Part shown: piece by piece, positions 24,794-35,996 of the stretch | Position numbering within the stretch: the stretch's first letter is position 1 | Layout: each line of letters starts with the position of its first letter | Assembly (NCBI GenBank): GCA_032158295.1 | Contig: CM063259.1 | Location: forward strand, 389,501 to 453,500 | Reading direction: 5' to 3' | DNA: 64,000 nucleotides | Source of the DNA: Pycnopodia helianthoides | Taxonomy: Eukaryota > Echinodermata > Asteroidea > Forcipulatida > Asteriidae | Translations under genes and position numbers: made by a program | Notes under the pieces: generated by a model | Told to the model about the DNA's origin: nothing | The model's database searches: none | What the model saw: only the letters and a program-made list of their open reading frames with translations

Positions 24794-27700
24794 TTAGTTA
24801 TCATGAACTCCTTCGTATTCTTCTTCTTGGTATTCTTCTTGTCGTTCTCCTTCTTCCTCATCGCCTAATTCATCTTCTGATGAGAAGTCATCTTGGTGTG
24901 AGGCGGAGCTTGGACTGGCTGGAGGTGAGATGGCATGCCTCAAACGATCTGTCCCGTCCACGAAAATCTTTTTCTTTAAAAACAACCAGATTTACTTCTC
25001 CAATTAGAAAACATCTTCATGTTTTTCATGGCCCTTCTTAATATTTAGATATGGTAAAACACAATTAACAATTTCAACAGTATCAAAAATAAATACTGAA
25101 GAAAAAACCTGAACATCGTAATAATAATTATTTTAAGAATGCAAAAGCCCAAACATTCCTGAGATATCAATAATAAGAAAATGAATCAATATTAAGTGGA
25201 TGTACATGTACAAGTTTGTTGTATGTACAAGGCTGCTCTCGTGGAAGAGGACTGTACAACTACATTTTTGACAATACTCCATTATCTTGGGTTTTACTCT
25301 ACATCAATGTGTTATAAGCAATGTATACTCTGTGCTTTCCTGAGTACTGTGAAAGAAAAACATCCAAAAGCATACTATCATTCACCCCTGAACCAGGATA
25401 TCCACAAAAAAGGGAGACCACCAACATTAAAATTCTTTTAGGTTGAATGAAGAAAATTTTACTAGAACAGGATTTGAACCTATGACCTCCGGATTAACAT
25501 GCTGGCACTCTACCAACTGAGCTATCTAGCCCTAATGTTGGCGGTCTCCCTATTTTGTCAATATCTTTATTCAGGGTTGCCAGTCAGAAGCCATACAGCC
25601 TGTAACTGCTGTGTAGCCAGGGATCACACCCAAGTTTATGATACAACCTGGGAAGCGATAGCGGAGGGATCACCTTACGGTTGGATGGGTTGGGTGGCAT
25701 CCCCGAACAAACATACAGACAGAATAAGGAGACTGCCAACATTAGGGCTAGATAGCTCAGTTGGAGGTTGCAGGTTCAAGTCCCACTCAAGTCACTTTTT
25801 CTTTGTTCACCCTCAAATTGAGTTAAAATTTACACAGTCAGTTTCTCTTGTTGTTTATTTTTTGAAATCTGAATTGTTATTTTTAGAGAGTCCGATTATA
25901 GAGACAGATAATCAACAACAAGTCCACAGACTTACCAAAGGTCCTTCAGACCCAAACAGGTCTAAGAAATTTCCGATCATCTCTCGGGATTTCTCTTCCC
26001 ATCGCTGGATTAATTCTCTTCCTTTGTCTTCAACCTTTTGGACAAACTCCTTGGACTTTGTCTCCACCCTGTTGACTTTCTTCTTGACCTTGTCGACTCG
26101 GTCCTGCAGGCTCAGGCTGGTTTCCTTTAAAACAAAAAGGGGAACATTAACACCCTCCTATACACTGGTGCCTCAAACTGCAACAAGGTACCATACCTTC
26201 CAGTCTAGTGTTCTGTGCACTTAGTCTCCACAGTCTCCTGTGGAGTTTGTGACAAAGGCCAGTTGGGCAAGAGAGTATAATGAAAGGTATAGGAATTTAC
26301 CAGCCATTCCACGATCGATCAATATTTTTATTTTATTTGTTAGGTTTTTGTAAAACCACAGAGGATAATATGAAATAGTCAGAGAGTAGGGGGATGACTG
26401 TTTATTGTGTAGATGCATTCACCACATGATGTTATATTGTAGTGCCCAATTTCATAGAGCTGCTTAAGCACAAAAAGTGGCTAAGCACGACAAAAGTATG
26501 CTTACCAGAACAAAGTTACCAGCCAAAATACCATGTAACGTGTACAATCTGTGACAGGTATCCTGCTATTTTTTTGTTTAATGGAAAATTGTAAAGCAAG
26601 ATTTTCTGTTCCAGCAGCTCTTTGACATTGGGCCCTGGCATAGTTTATTTATCATTTTAAAGACACTGGACACCTTTGGTAATTGTCAAAGACCAGTCTT
26701 CTCACTTGGTGTATCTCAACATATGCACAAAATAACAAACCTGTGAAAATTTGAACTCAATTGGTCGTCGAAGTTGTGAGATAATAATGGAAGAAAAAAC
26801 ACCTTTGTCACACGAAGTTGTGTGCTTTCAGATGCTTGATTTCGAGACCTCACGCAGGAGGTCTCAAAATCAATTCAAATATTTTACTTCTTTCTCAAAA
26901 ACTCTGTTACTTCAGAGGGAGCCGTTTCTCACAATGTTTTATACTATCAACAGCTCTCCATTGCTCGTTACCAAGTAAGTTTTTATGCTAAGAATTATTT
27001 TGAGTAATTACCAATAGTGTCCAGTGCATTTAAACCACAGTAGATAATAAATGATACTTTGAATCTCTGTGCACTCTTGGTGTCTTCTCCTTACCTTGAT
27101 GAAGCTAACGTTCATCTCCTTGGCCGTGTAACCCCGCGATAGGTTTCTCCTGACGTACATGTCGTAATCGCGGACCAGCCTGGCAATAATGTCAGACGTT
27201 GATATCCCTTCGGTTCGCTGTGTTGGGACAAACTTGCCCGCCGCCTTGATGTCTTTGTAGACGTCGTTCATCTGGACACCGGGGGTGTTGTATGGAATGT
27301 CATCGTGTGCAACAAAATCAATCTTTTAAGAATATAAAGAAGATTTGGAATCTGTTAATAACACCATGTTGCACATCAAGTTTTCAAATTGCACGTAAAA
27401 AGTTTGGTAAGCATGTAACACTGTGTCGCCTAAATGCGCACTACACTGTGTAACACAATAGGACATACACTACCAAAATGGCGCAACCAAGATTATTGTG
27501 ATGATGACGACAGGTGAAGTGGGTCAGTAAGTGAGATTAGAAACTTTGCATGATGTAGAAAGTGAGAAATAACTAGTTTAAGGTTGACAATCTGTAGTCT
27601 CTTCTTGGTAGAAGGGGAAATTTAAGAACTTGCTTCAGAGCAAACAGCCTCGTGGGTACCGACTCCCACAAGGGACTCTGGTCAGGGATGAGATTTGCCA

Positions 27701-30275
27701 AATGTGAAAATTCCTAAAAATGGCTTGCGGGCTGGGTCTCCCCCCACTCCTTATTCTAGATCCGTAACCTCCCAGATATTACAACTCAGGTTTACAGAGT
27801 CTCTTTACATCACCAGAAACACTACACTGCAGGTTTGTACACAATGCCCACTATCTCTATCCCACTATGTTGACTGTTTCACTTCTTTCAAAGTTTGAAG
27901 GCTCACTTAGATTTAAAGAAAATCCTGAAATCAGGAAAAATCTTGAGAAATCACACGCCTGTCTGGTAACTGAATTGAAACACCGTTTTTAGACCTGAAC
28001 TTCTGAAGATATCTGTGAAGAGAAGATGTTGAAGAAATCTCAGTTTTAAGATGTTGGAAGAAAGCCCAAACTGGGGGAACACCGACACAATCAGGTAAAG
28101 GCCTGAACACTAACCTTGTTTTCTTCCAGGTATTCTGGTGTGATGACCCAGGGTGCATCACAGATGATTTCATCCACATAACGACAATGTCTGACGCCCT
28201 CATATCGTTCCCATTCATTCAGTACTGTGTTACCTTTTAACCTCCTTGTCAACTCATCATTGCAAACTAAAATAAAAAACACAACAAATTAACAATCGTT
28301 CTTTCTGAAATATTGTAATGAGGGAGAAAACTGAATACTCTCTTTTTATTTGCAGTGTCCTTGTGATTGATCTCATCAAGTCGGTGAACTCTGACGAATC
28401 CTTCCCAGTCAATTTGGTAGGTATACCTCTAAAATTGTTAACATTTTACTTATTTATCATCATCATCCATTGACTATATTTGAGGTTTGAGTTGGGTACA
28501 ATGTCGGATGCACCACATACCCTTCATATAGGAGTCCATCACAAACATACCCAACATCGCTGACACAACATAAATCATTTCTTTGCTGTTTATTTTTAAA
28601 GAAGTGAACACTTAAATTTATGAAATTTTCACAGGTTGGTTGTTTGTTGTGTTTACTAAAACTACAGAATTGGTTTCAAAGAAAACACAATTATGTACAG
28701 GGCTGGAATTACACAAAGGCCACTCTTTTGCCCATGTCTTGGCCTTGGTGCCCCTTCAAAACTTTCCCATAGACTTTAAGATTTTTAAATGACAGTGCCC
28801 TTTGCAAAACAAAAATGGCTTTGCCCTCTCCAAGATGAAATTCAAGGCCTGATGTATCACATATTTTTGTTTTGGGTTGAACAAAGACAAATTTACTAGA
28901 GCCGGATTTGAACCCAAATTTATTTAAAATCTACCCAGTCAGTTTCCTTTGTGATTAATTACTTGATACATATTCTTGTTGACATGAAAAACGACTTACT
29001 TCCAACTATTAGATATACATTCGGTAGACAGTTCTTTGCTTGCATGAGTGCCCTCGCATGACCAGCATGGAAAAGGTCGAAGATACCATCTGCATACACC
29101 CGCACCGGTCTTGAGCCTGCAGTATGGACCATACACAACAATACAGTGAATGAATGACTGGTAGGATGACTAGGGGAACCAGTGATAGTACCCTGGTTAC
29201 CAGTTAACCCAACTCCCCTCCACCTCCCTTAGTTTAGCCCATTGTCATAAAGCTGTTTACAACAAAGTATTGGTCAGCAAATTCCTTTGCTAAACAATTA
29301 CCAAAGTAATTACCAAAGGTATACCCTCCCTTTAAACTAAACATCATGTACGAAACAACGCACTTCCACATTTCAAAAGATAAAGTGAAAAAAACTGGCA
29401 GGAGATTGGAAATCAGGTGGGTATCGTCACCATGGTCAAGTGGTTAGATTGCAGGACTTGCAATCACAAGGTTGTGGGTTCAAACCCCATCAAGCTGGTC
29501 CGGAATTTGAACCTCGGTCCACTGAGGTGAAAGGCAAGAAAAGAAACCTGAAAGCCAACCTGAGCTAGTTTGTGCAAGAGAAAACCCTTAAGAGTTCTGA
29601 GATTTAATTTACCCTGGTCGCCCTTCTTGGCTTGCTCTAGAGTGAGTGGGAAGAATTGCCATCTTTTCTTCTCCCTTTCTGATTCGACTGATCCGCCCAG
29701 AATGGCTGGCTCTAGAAGACCCTGTTCGGAAAAAAAGAAAAGAAAAAAAAGAGTCAAAACACCATCAACTTTAAGCAAATTTGAACAGGGACAATCGTCA
29801 ACTAGTGCTGGACTATCTTGATTTGAACGTTGTCTAGTCACCTGTGGTTAGCCTTCTCAAATCAACTATTTAGAACCGGCCAACTGGGTTCCTTTTCTTA
29901 ACTTGAGTCTTTGTGAGGTAAAGGTAGCTTTGGTAGTCATCGAAAAATTAACTGACCTGTTTCAATCTGAAAGCTTACTGATATTGAAGTTCACATCTGT
30001 GTGAAACCTCCAGAAAAAATACCTCTGCCTAAAATACTCTCAAAGTTGAGGGGGAAACAAATCACTGATACTTACTTCTATTGCTGCAATATAAAAAGTT
30101 AATAATGTATATTGAACATGCACAAAATCCCTGACAAACACAAGGCTCAGTATATAAAATGGCAACATTTCTTTTCAATGCTCACCATACAGTGGACCTT
30201 GTTTGGTGTGGCATCCAATGTCCCACTCTCTGCATCATCTAGTGTGCGTTTTCTCTTTGTAGATGTTGACGCCAT
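24794..30275 (-). CDS. PCYT1: CTP:phosphocholine cytidylyltransferase (complete CDS, seven exons)
   Basis: PCYT1 makes CDP-choline from CTP and phosphocholine, the rate-limiting step of the Kennedy pathway, at nuclear and ER membranes. Exons: 30275-30186, 29721-29613, 29116-29000, 28266-28115, 27322-27095, 26124-25936 and 24973-24794. All have canonical splice sites and consistent phases, giving 354 aa (human about 367). The start ATG at 30275 is followed by [14 protein letters not shown], with KRKR as a likely nuclear signal. The catalytic core has [20 protein letters not shown] with the HxGH nucleotide-binding motif at residues 83-86, and RTEGISTS at 192-199. Residues 233-295 form the amphipathic membrane-sensing helix ([31 protein letters not shown]). 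The tail (296-354) has ISPPASPSS, a phosphorylation-type segment, then an acidic end YEGVHDN. An AG at 30286-30285 lies just upstream of the ATG, so the 5' UTR is spliced. Confidence 0.96.
25441..25535 (-). mobile_element. tRNA-Asn-like SINE head (reverse orientation)
   Basis: The minus strand reads GGGCTAGATAGCTCAGTTGG, TAGAGTGCCAGCATGTTAAT, then GGTTCAAATCCTGTTCTAG. It can fold into a near-complete cloverleaf with a GTT anticodon. Anticodon-stem mismatches and several sister copies mark it as a SINE or tRNA pseudogene, not a functional gene. It is flanked by inverted GGGAGACC.CCAACAT segments. Confidence 0.7.
25722..25830 (+). mobile_element. tRNA-Asn-like SINE, plus orientation, anticodon arm deleted
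   Basis: AGGGCTAGATAGCTCAGTTG is joined directly to GAGGTTGCAGGTTCAAGTCC, so the anticodon arm is missing. It faces the copy at 25441-25535 in inverted orientation, and both share a GGAGAC..GCCAACAT leader. Confidence 0.7.
26443..26634. mobile_element. MITE, family B (GCCCAATTTCATAGAGCTGC termini)
   Basis: The left end GCCCAATTTCATAGAGCTGC is inverted against the right end GCAGCTCTTTGACATTGGGC. Relatives lie at 30643-30825, 61769-61932 and 62911-63052. Confidence 0.85.
26656..27034. mobile_element. MITE, family A, subfamily with GACACTGGACAC termini
   Basis: Left TTTAAAGACACTGGACACCT and right AGTGTCCAGTGCATTTAAA are inverted. The interior includes GTAATTGTCAAAGACCAG and GGTCTCAAAATCAATTCAAA. 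It ends 60 bases from PCYT1 coding exon 27095-27322, on the donor side. Confidence 0.9.
28000..28100 (-). mobile_element. SINE tail fragment (second SINE family)
   Basis: Minus-strand CCTTTACCTGATTGTGTCGG and TTTCTTCCAACATCTTAAAAC match the SINE at 38060-38240 (CCTACCTGATTGCGTGG, TTCTTCCACATCTGAAAC). Confidence 0.6.
28703..28855. repeat. Dispersed short element (GGCCTGGAATTACAC type), copy 1
   Basis: Shares CTTTCCCATAGACT.TAAGAT and CCCTCTCCAAGATGAAATTC with 31646-31797 and, inverted, with 37903-38036. The ends are roughly inverted (GGCTGGAATTACAC / GAAATTCAAGGCC), so it is probably a MITE. Confidence 0.75.
29421..29500 (+). mobile_element. tRNA-like SINE head
   Basis: CACCATGGTCAAGTGGTTAG with B box GTGGGTTCAAACCCCATC. 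The spacing suits a tRNA-derived promoter. It lies within PCYT1 intron 2, 113 bases from the exon end at 29613. Confidence 0.65.
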
Positions 30276-30336
30276 GGCTGGTATCTAAAATCAGAGGTTG
30301 AAAATGACATCCAGTAAAAATATGATATAAGACTAG

Positions 30337-30455
30337 CTCCCGATGGATGCCATTTTTACGTGCAACTTGGGTTTTGACTTTGAACTGCGTCAAGCGTTCT
30401 AAATTGTTTATATAGCCAAATGGTTCACCAACCAATCATGCAAGGAATTTGAGTA
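30337..30455. mobile_element. Diverged copy of the ARX-intron MITE (family C)
   Basis: GATGCCATTTTTACGTGCAA, GAACTGCGTCAAGCGTTCTA and CACCAACCAATCATGCAAGG follow the same order as GACGCCATCTTTACGGGCAA, AGGTGCGTCAAACGCTC and CACTGACCAATCCTGCAATG in the copy at 38733. It starts about 60 bases upstream of the PCYT1 start codon exon and its far end is lost. Confidence 0.65.
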
Positions 30456-30642
30456 AACTCCCACATTACGCACATGGTATTTATAAGCATAGTTCTGCAT
30501 TCAATAATCGGCTATCATTGTCCATAAGGATGATCAACTTAACACTTAATGACATCCAGTGGACACAATCTATGATATAGCAAGTCATGGCCAAGCAAAT
30601 TGGACTCAAGTTCTGGTGGCCGAGTCATGTGTTTGTATCTTG

Positions 30643-30825
30643 TGCCCAATTTCATACAGCAGAAAATATTGCTTAACTAACTCTTGCTAAGCAGAAATAA
30701 GCAAGATACCAGTCACAAATGGTACATGTGACATGGTAGTATGGCTGGTAACCTTAGTCTGGCAAGCATTTTGTTGTTGTGCTTAGCTACTATTTGTGCT
30801 TAAGCAGCTTTATGAAATTGAGCAC
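30643..30825. mobile_element. MITE, family B
   Basis: GCCCAATTTCATACAGCAG on the left is inverted against CTTAAGCAGCTTTATGAAATTGAGC on the right. The interior has GCTAAGCAGAAATAAGCA, as in the copy at 62911. Confidence 0.8.
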
Positions 30826-31645
30826 TGGTCATGACACCCAAGTACATGGGCAGTAGGATAGACACAAGCCCTAAAGCAACTTCAAGTCGAGCCTTTCCTT
30901 ACCCTTTTTAGTCGATTACACTTATTTCGGCAGTTCTTAAACCCGGTGGTGCTGAAGTTTGTAACCTTCTTTCGATATCACGATGACTGAGATTTAAGAT
31001 GCTGCACCAAATATGAAGTTCAGTTTATTCTATAAATACCATAACCACAAAACAACAAAATTTGTATCAATAATCAGAGATGATATTCAGTGAAAATGAC
31101 AATTCCTGATAAATGGCTTGTAGGCCTGGGTTTCCAATTTCTTTCTAGACCCAAAACCTCCTCTTAAATGTTACAATTCAGGAGGTTAACAGACTCTGTG
31201 CATCACCAGAAATACAAAACTACAGGTTCAGACACAATGTGGACTATTTCTGTCTCTCTTTAGTGACTGCTTTACTTTTTTCGAGAACATTTATGTAAAG
31301 ACTAAAGGAGGTTTTGAGAAAAGCCTTAAACCAGGAAAAATCCTGAGAAATCCCACACCTCATATCAAGTTTTCAATTCATAAAAACATTCAACAGATGT
31401 CACTGTGACATGGAGACCTTAACCAACACAACGGTCCGCCTTGTGTAAAAGGGATCAATACGACCAATATGAGAACACTTCATCCAATTTTGTGACCAGG
31501 TTTGTGTGAAAATAATCAAAACTGGCTGCAAGTTTTTTCAGAGTTGTAGGGGATTAATTGCTGCAATCGCTGGCACTACTTACCCGTAATGTATAAAATC
31601 AGTGCTTAGGGAAGCATAAAAAACCCACACATAATGTTAGCAGGC

Positions 31646-31797
31646 CTGGAATTACACTGAGGCCATGGAGGCCATGGCCTCCATTGCCCTGGTCTTGGCA
31701 TTAGTGCCAAACTTTCCCATAGACTCTAAGATTTTCCAATGGAACTTAATGAAAATGGCCTTGCCCTCTCCAAGATGAAATTCCAGGCCTTAGTGTG
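31646..31797. repeat. Dispersed short element (GGCCTGGAATTACAC type), copy 2
   Basis: The ends are GGCCTGGAATTACACTGAGG and GAAATTCCAGGCC, an inverted terminal match. The interior matches copy 1 at 28703. A small palindrome, GGCCATGGAGGCCATGGCC, is internal. Confidence 0.8.
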
Positions 31798-31921
31798 TTT
31801 CACAGGTTAGTTTAGATCTTTTGCTTGCACAGCTAGTGAAGAATATTGGTGCTTACACTTTAAGCAGAAAATTGTGACTGTAAGCTCAGAATTCCATGGT
31901 AAACAGAACCATAAAATTAGG

Positions 31922-32042
31922 GCTGTGTCCAAATTGGCAGCTATGGCTACAGCTACAGCTGGATAGCTGCATCATCATGCACTGAAGTATAGGACGTCCT
32001 TAGCAACAGCCATAGCACTAGCCACCAATTTGGACAGCCTTT
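31922..32042. mobile_element. Small MITE (TGTCCAAATTGG termini)
   Basis: GGGCTGTGTCCAAATTGGC is inverted against CCACCAATTTGGACAGCCT, about 120 bp in all. The interior is a run of GCTATGGCTACAGCTACAGC-like units and their complement. Related GCTACGGCT / CATAGCAACAGCC stretches occur near 24330 and 42390. Confidence 0.7.
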
Positions 32043-33671
32043 GCCCTGGTTGCCTGTAAATACCCTGCATCCCATGGCCCTATGTACATGTAAAATGACC
32101 CATTGAAATTCCAACTGAATTACATGTACCATACGTTACGTAGCAACAATAGATTTCATCTGATAACTTTATCATGCTTTCATACAATACTATGCACAAT
32201 ACATGCACAGAATGAGTGACGATGGACCAAAGATCACTTTGCCGGTCAAAGCTCAAAATATTTACATTAAAACTTTAAAACAAAACTAAAAATCTAATAT
32301 TTACACATAATGCAAATTGTACATCCAGAAGATGATCATATTTCAAGGTCTACAAATAGGCCTACATGTTATAAAGTATTAAAAGTGTTTATGATTGAAG
32401 GAACTAGGTTCCTCCACAAAAAGGAATTTGAGAGAAGAATATTTACTGCCCAAGACCAACAATTAAGGAGGAGCTATATCATGGTTAGTTTCTCATCCAC
32501 CCATTTATGAAAATATATGAACATATTGTTATGCTCAATGGCAAATTTCATTAGGAGGGGGGGGGGGCAAACTTGGGCAAAGACATTTTTAATAATTTTT
32601 AGTATATTAATTCAAAACAAAAATGGGGCCTCACTCTAGAAGTCTGGGTTAAAAGATAAAGTGCCGATCAAATACAACATTTTGGTCAAAAAATACAGTA
32701 CACTCATGGAGGTAGAAGACTTGCTTTTGTTGTTGTTGCAGATTGTTGTTGTTGTTGTGTTTGTCTGTTTGGTGTTTTTTTTTTTTTTTTTTTTTTTTTG
32801 GGAGGTGGGGGTTTGGGTTGGGGATACATGGATTGGAGCCGTAGCCAGCACCAACAGTTGATCTTGAGTGAGTGGGTAGGGTAAAAAGTCATTAGCATAG
32901 CATAAATAGCATTGTTACATTGGGTACACGAAATAGAAATCATACCAAATGTTTACAGTTTCGGAATTTAGTTCCCTTAAAAAAACAGATCCTCTAGAGC
33001 CACAAATTAAAAAAAAGGAATCAATTTTTTTATATTTAAAGAAGAATGTTGAAAAATAAATAAAAGGCAGGATTCGATCGCGGAACGTGTCGATTGGGAA
33101 GGGGATCATTTCCTTTCGGGCTAGTATAATAGGAGACAAAAAAACCTCACTAATTTAGTGCCTTATTCATGTCAGCTACTTGTGTGCATGTCTGTTCTAC
33201 CTCCATGGTCCGAGTGAAAGAGGGCTAGTTAATAAATTAGTAATTTATACAGTTAAATGGCATGATATAATTTACTAAAAAGTAAAAATAAAGAAGTCCA
33301 TAAAATAACCAGCCACATACAATACATACACCTAAAAGAACTAGTGCTAGTTAAAACAATACAAATAACAATACAATTACAACAGGTCAGTAATTAAATT
33401 AGCGTTTTTACTTTTTAGCTTACAATTTCACAAAGGGAATATTTAAAAAGGGGCTGCCAGTACAAAAAACACTGCCAAAGTGCCAGTGTCAGTCGTCAGA
33501 ATCTCAGAATCTCATGAGTCAGCCAGTGCCAATCAGATGTGAATGCTCGTTCCACTGGACACTGCCCACACTGGTGGTCAGGCTGGTTGTGTGCCTTATT
33601 TGGTGTGTTGACTTTTTAGCAAACAAAGTTCAATGAAACTAAAAGTTTCGTCACCAAAATAATATATTTAC

Positions 33672-33745
33672 CTCTCCCAAATGTGCCTTGAAATTCAGCG
33701 AAAGTTGCTGCCCATCGAGTTGTTCACTGTCTGTCAAACCATGGA
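33672..33745 (-). other. Candidate non-coding first exon of PCYT1
   Basis: The PCYT1 start exon begins at an acceptor (TTTTAG, ending 30285) only nine bases before the ATG, so an upstream non-coding exon must exist. The best donor I see on the minus strand in the upstream region is GGGAGAG followed by GTAAAT at 33671-33666. The sequence 5' of it contains two ATGs that would be upstream starts. The 5' limit is arbitrary. This is a guess from a splice motif, not homology. Confidence 0.3.
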
Positions 33746-34544
33746 GGAAGGAAAAGAGTCAAACCAACATGGTAAAATGTGAGAATATAAACCGTTACAA
33801 AATCTCGCATGATCTTGTTTCGAGGTCATCCGGCCCAGTTTACTGTTGTGTGACCCCTAGCCCTGGGCATCCGTACACGTCGTCTGTGTCACAAGCAAAG
33901 ATCACGCGTGAGCGACATGTTTGTAATGCCGCCCTCAATCGGCAAGTGTTCGAAATGTTGGGCCGTAGGCCTACCGACCGTTGTTGGTGAGAAATCCTTT
34001 CTCCATGGTGGTCCTAAAGCTTCGATTTGCTCAAAAAAACTAAAAACAAATCCATATTATTTAATGACATGATATTTACAACAAATTTGCTGGCAGCATG
34101 GTTACAAGCAAGTGCATGGATCAGGCCGTGTCCACGTGTCTCGCTTTGGCCATACCGTTTTCACCTCCCACATTTTTTGGAATAGTTTTTTCCACACCCG
34201 CTGTCACTTTTCCCCCAATTGGTTGTGGTGCTTTTTGGATCTAATTCGTCAAAGCATAGAGCAAGGACAGAGATGGTCAAAGCTTCTAGCTCCATGGTAA
34301 AAGGAACCATCTGCCATGTGTGGACTTTACTAGTTGTAGGAACCAACTAGAATGGAGGCGCGATGCGCCCATTGTTACAGACATATATGTGTGGCCATAC
34401 TGATTTCCTCCAATCTGAAACCAATGTAACCAAACCGAGGCTGGGAGAAACCAAATAGTCTGGTTTCTTCTCATTGCAATGAATACTAGCATGCAATACT
34501 GTTATTGGATACAGGGAACATTACCAAGATAGCGGCAGCATGAT

Positions 34545-34591
34545 AAAGGTCTATGTTATTAAAGGTCTATGTTATTAAAGGTCTATGTTAT
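34545..34591. repeat. 16-bp tandem triplication
   Basis: AAAGGTCTATGTTATT is repeated three times without change. Confidence 0.95.
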
Positions 34592-35024
34592 TATTGTTAC
34601 TTATTCTGCAGCAGCTGGAACACTAGCGAACACAATCATGACAATGTATGTGAAACGGTAGGTACTCTATAATGCACTTTGGATTCATTTTCATGTTACC
34701 ATAATAAAATGGCCTACCCAAGAATTCTGCACTAATACGGCCCATGTGCTGTATGTAGAGGGCGCTGTAAGTGCAGTACTCCAAGCAACCAGTTTCAGGC
34801 AATCAGGCAATCAAAGAAGAAAGTACATTCACAACACGAGGGATAATGAGTTCGGTTAGAACAACTGTCCCTGTGGGCTGTCGAAGCGTTTATTTAGCAT
34901 GCAGTCGGCCCTACAGTTGGTTGCTTCCATTAAGCTGCCTAAAAATCTCCCCTCCTTTTGGTAAAAATGAGCTGTCAATGTTGCCATAGTGGTTTGTATT
35001 GTGACATCACTCTTTGATACACAT

Positions 35025-35418
35025 CTTAAGGAGCATTACAGAATTGGTTTTTGCTGACAAAACAGTTGCTGGCAGTGTGAGCACTTTATTTAATCCACCA
35101 TATACATAAACTGACAAACCTATAGAAGTTTGAGATCGATCGGCCTTCTGGGTCACGAGAAAATAGTGAAAAACCGATTACACATTTGCATGAAATCATA
35201 TAGCTTCAACAAATTAATAAAACGCTCACTGATCGATAAACTCCAATCGGAAAATGAGTTTATTCATTTCTCATCAAATATGGCATTTCAGACAGGAATA
35301 TTTCAAGGGATGTTTTCTACTATCATCATCATTATACCGTGTAAGTGTTATGTAAATCTGTGATCAAAAAGTACATTTTACAAGTTTTTTTCTTACCAGT
35401 TCTGTAATGTTCCTTTAA
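35025..35418. mobile_element. MITE, family A (second copy of the 18008 subfamily)
   Basis: Termini GGAGCATTACAGAATTGGT and CCAGTTCTGTAATGTTCCTT. Close, same-orientation match to 18008-18397, indicating recent mobility of this subfamily. Confidence 0.92.
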
Positions 35419-35728
35419 GATCAATCTTTGTGACAAAGAGCCTTGAGGGAAAGCCCTGACTGTGGTCTTAGCTCTCTCTCTCTTTTCACTCTTTCTTTTC
35501 AGCATCAAAATAAGTATGTCATTGCCCTCTTGCACACCTGCTTTCGCAATAAATTAGTCTGAGCCAAAATTTATTACCCATTCCAACCAGGCCCAAATGG
35601 GAGACTTTTCAGAAGAGGGGGGGGGGGGGTCCTTTTTATTGTTCTCAGAAAATGACCAGTGAGTGGGACGCCCACTATCGTTTCCAAAGTCTCCCATTTC
35701 AAGGCTCTGCTTACCATGGAATTATGCA

Positions 35729-35996
35729 ATAGACCGATCCATTAAGCTCCGCCCCTTACGTGTTGACCAATCACAACCTTGGCTATACGCCACCGAAAGT
35801 CCGACAAAGTCCGACACGCTAAAATCCCATTAGAAAAGTAAACATGCGTGCGCGCGTACTTAAAGCGCGCACGTTCATGTCGCGAGTGTGGCATTGGAGA
35901 GACGCACATGTGCTGCACACGTGTGCAGTGGTGAGGCAGCCAATGCTGTGATTGGTCAATATGCTAAAGGGGTGGGGCTTAATGGATCGGTCTATT
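35729..35996. mobile_element. MITE with promoter-like termini, upstream of ARX (family D)
   Basis: A terminal inverted repeat of about 27 bp: AATAGACCGATCCATTAAGC then TCCGCCCC on the left, and GGGGCTTAATGGATCGGTC then TATT on the right. Next to each terminus is a GC-box-like CCGCCCC/GGGGTGGGG and a CCAAT motif (GACCAATCAC left, GTGATTGGTC right), also inverted. The interior is CpG-rich (GCGTGCGCGCGTAC, AAAGCGCGCACG). It lies about 1 kb upstream of the ARX start. Confidence 0.92.

Noticed and set aside
25196..26224. Plus-strand frames of 81 and 241 codons
   Set aside because: They cross two SINE copies and the antisense of a PCYT1 exon; no independent support.
29464..29841. Minus-strand frame of 125 codons
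   Set aside because: Only 29613-29721 is a PCYT1 exon; the rest is intron read-through.
33061..33125. tRNA-like GGATTCGATCGCGG motif
   Set aside because: Only a B-box-like match; no convincing A box or cloverleaf.
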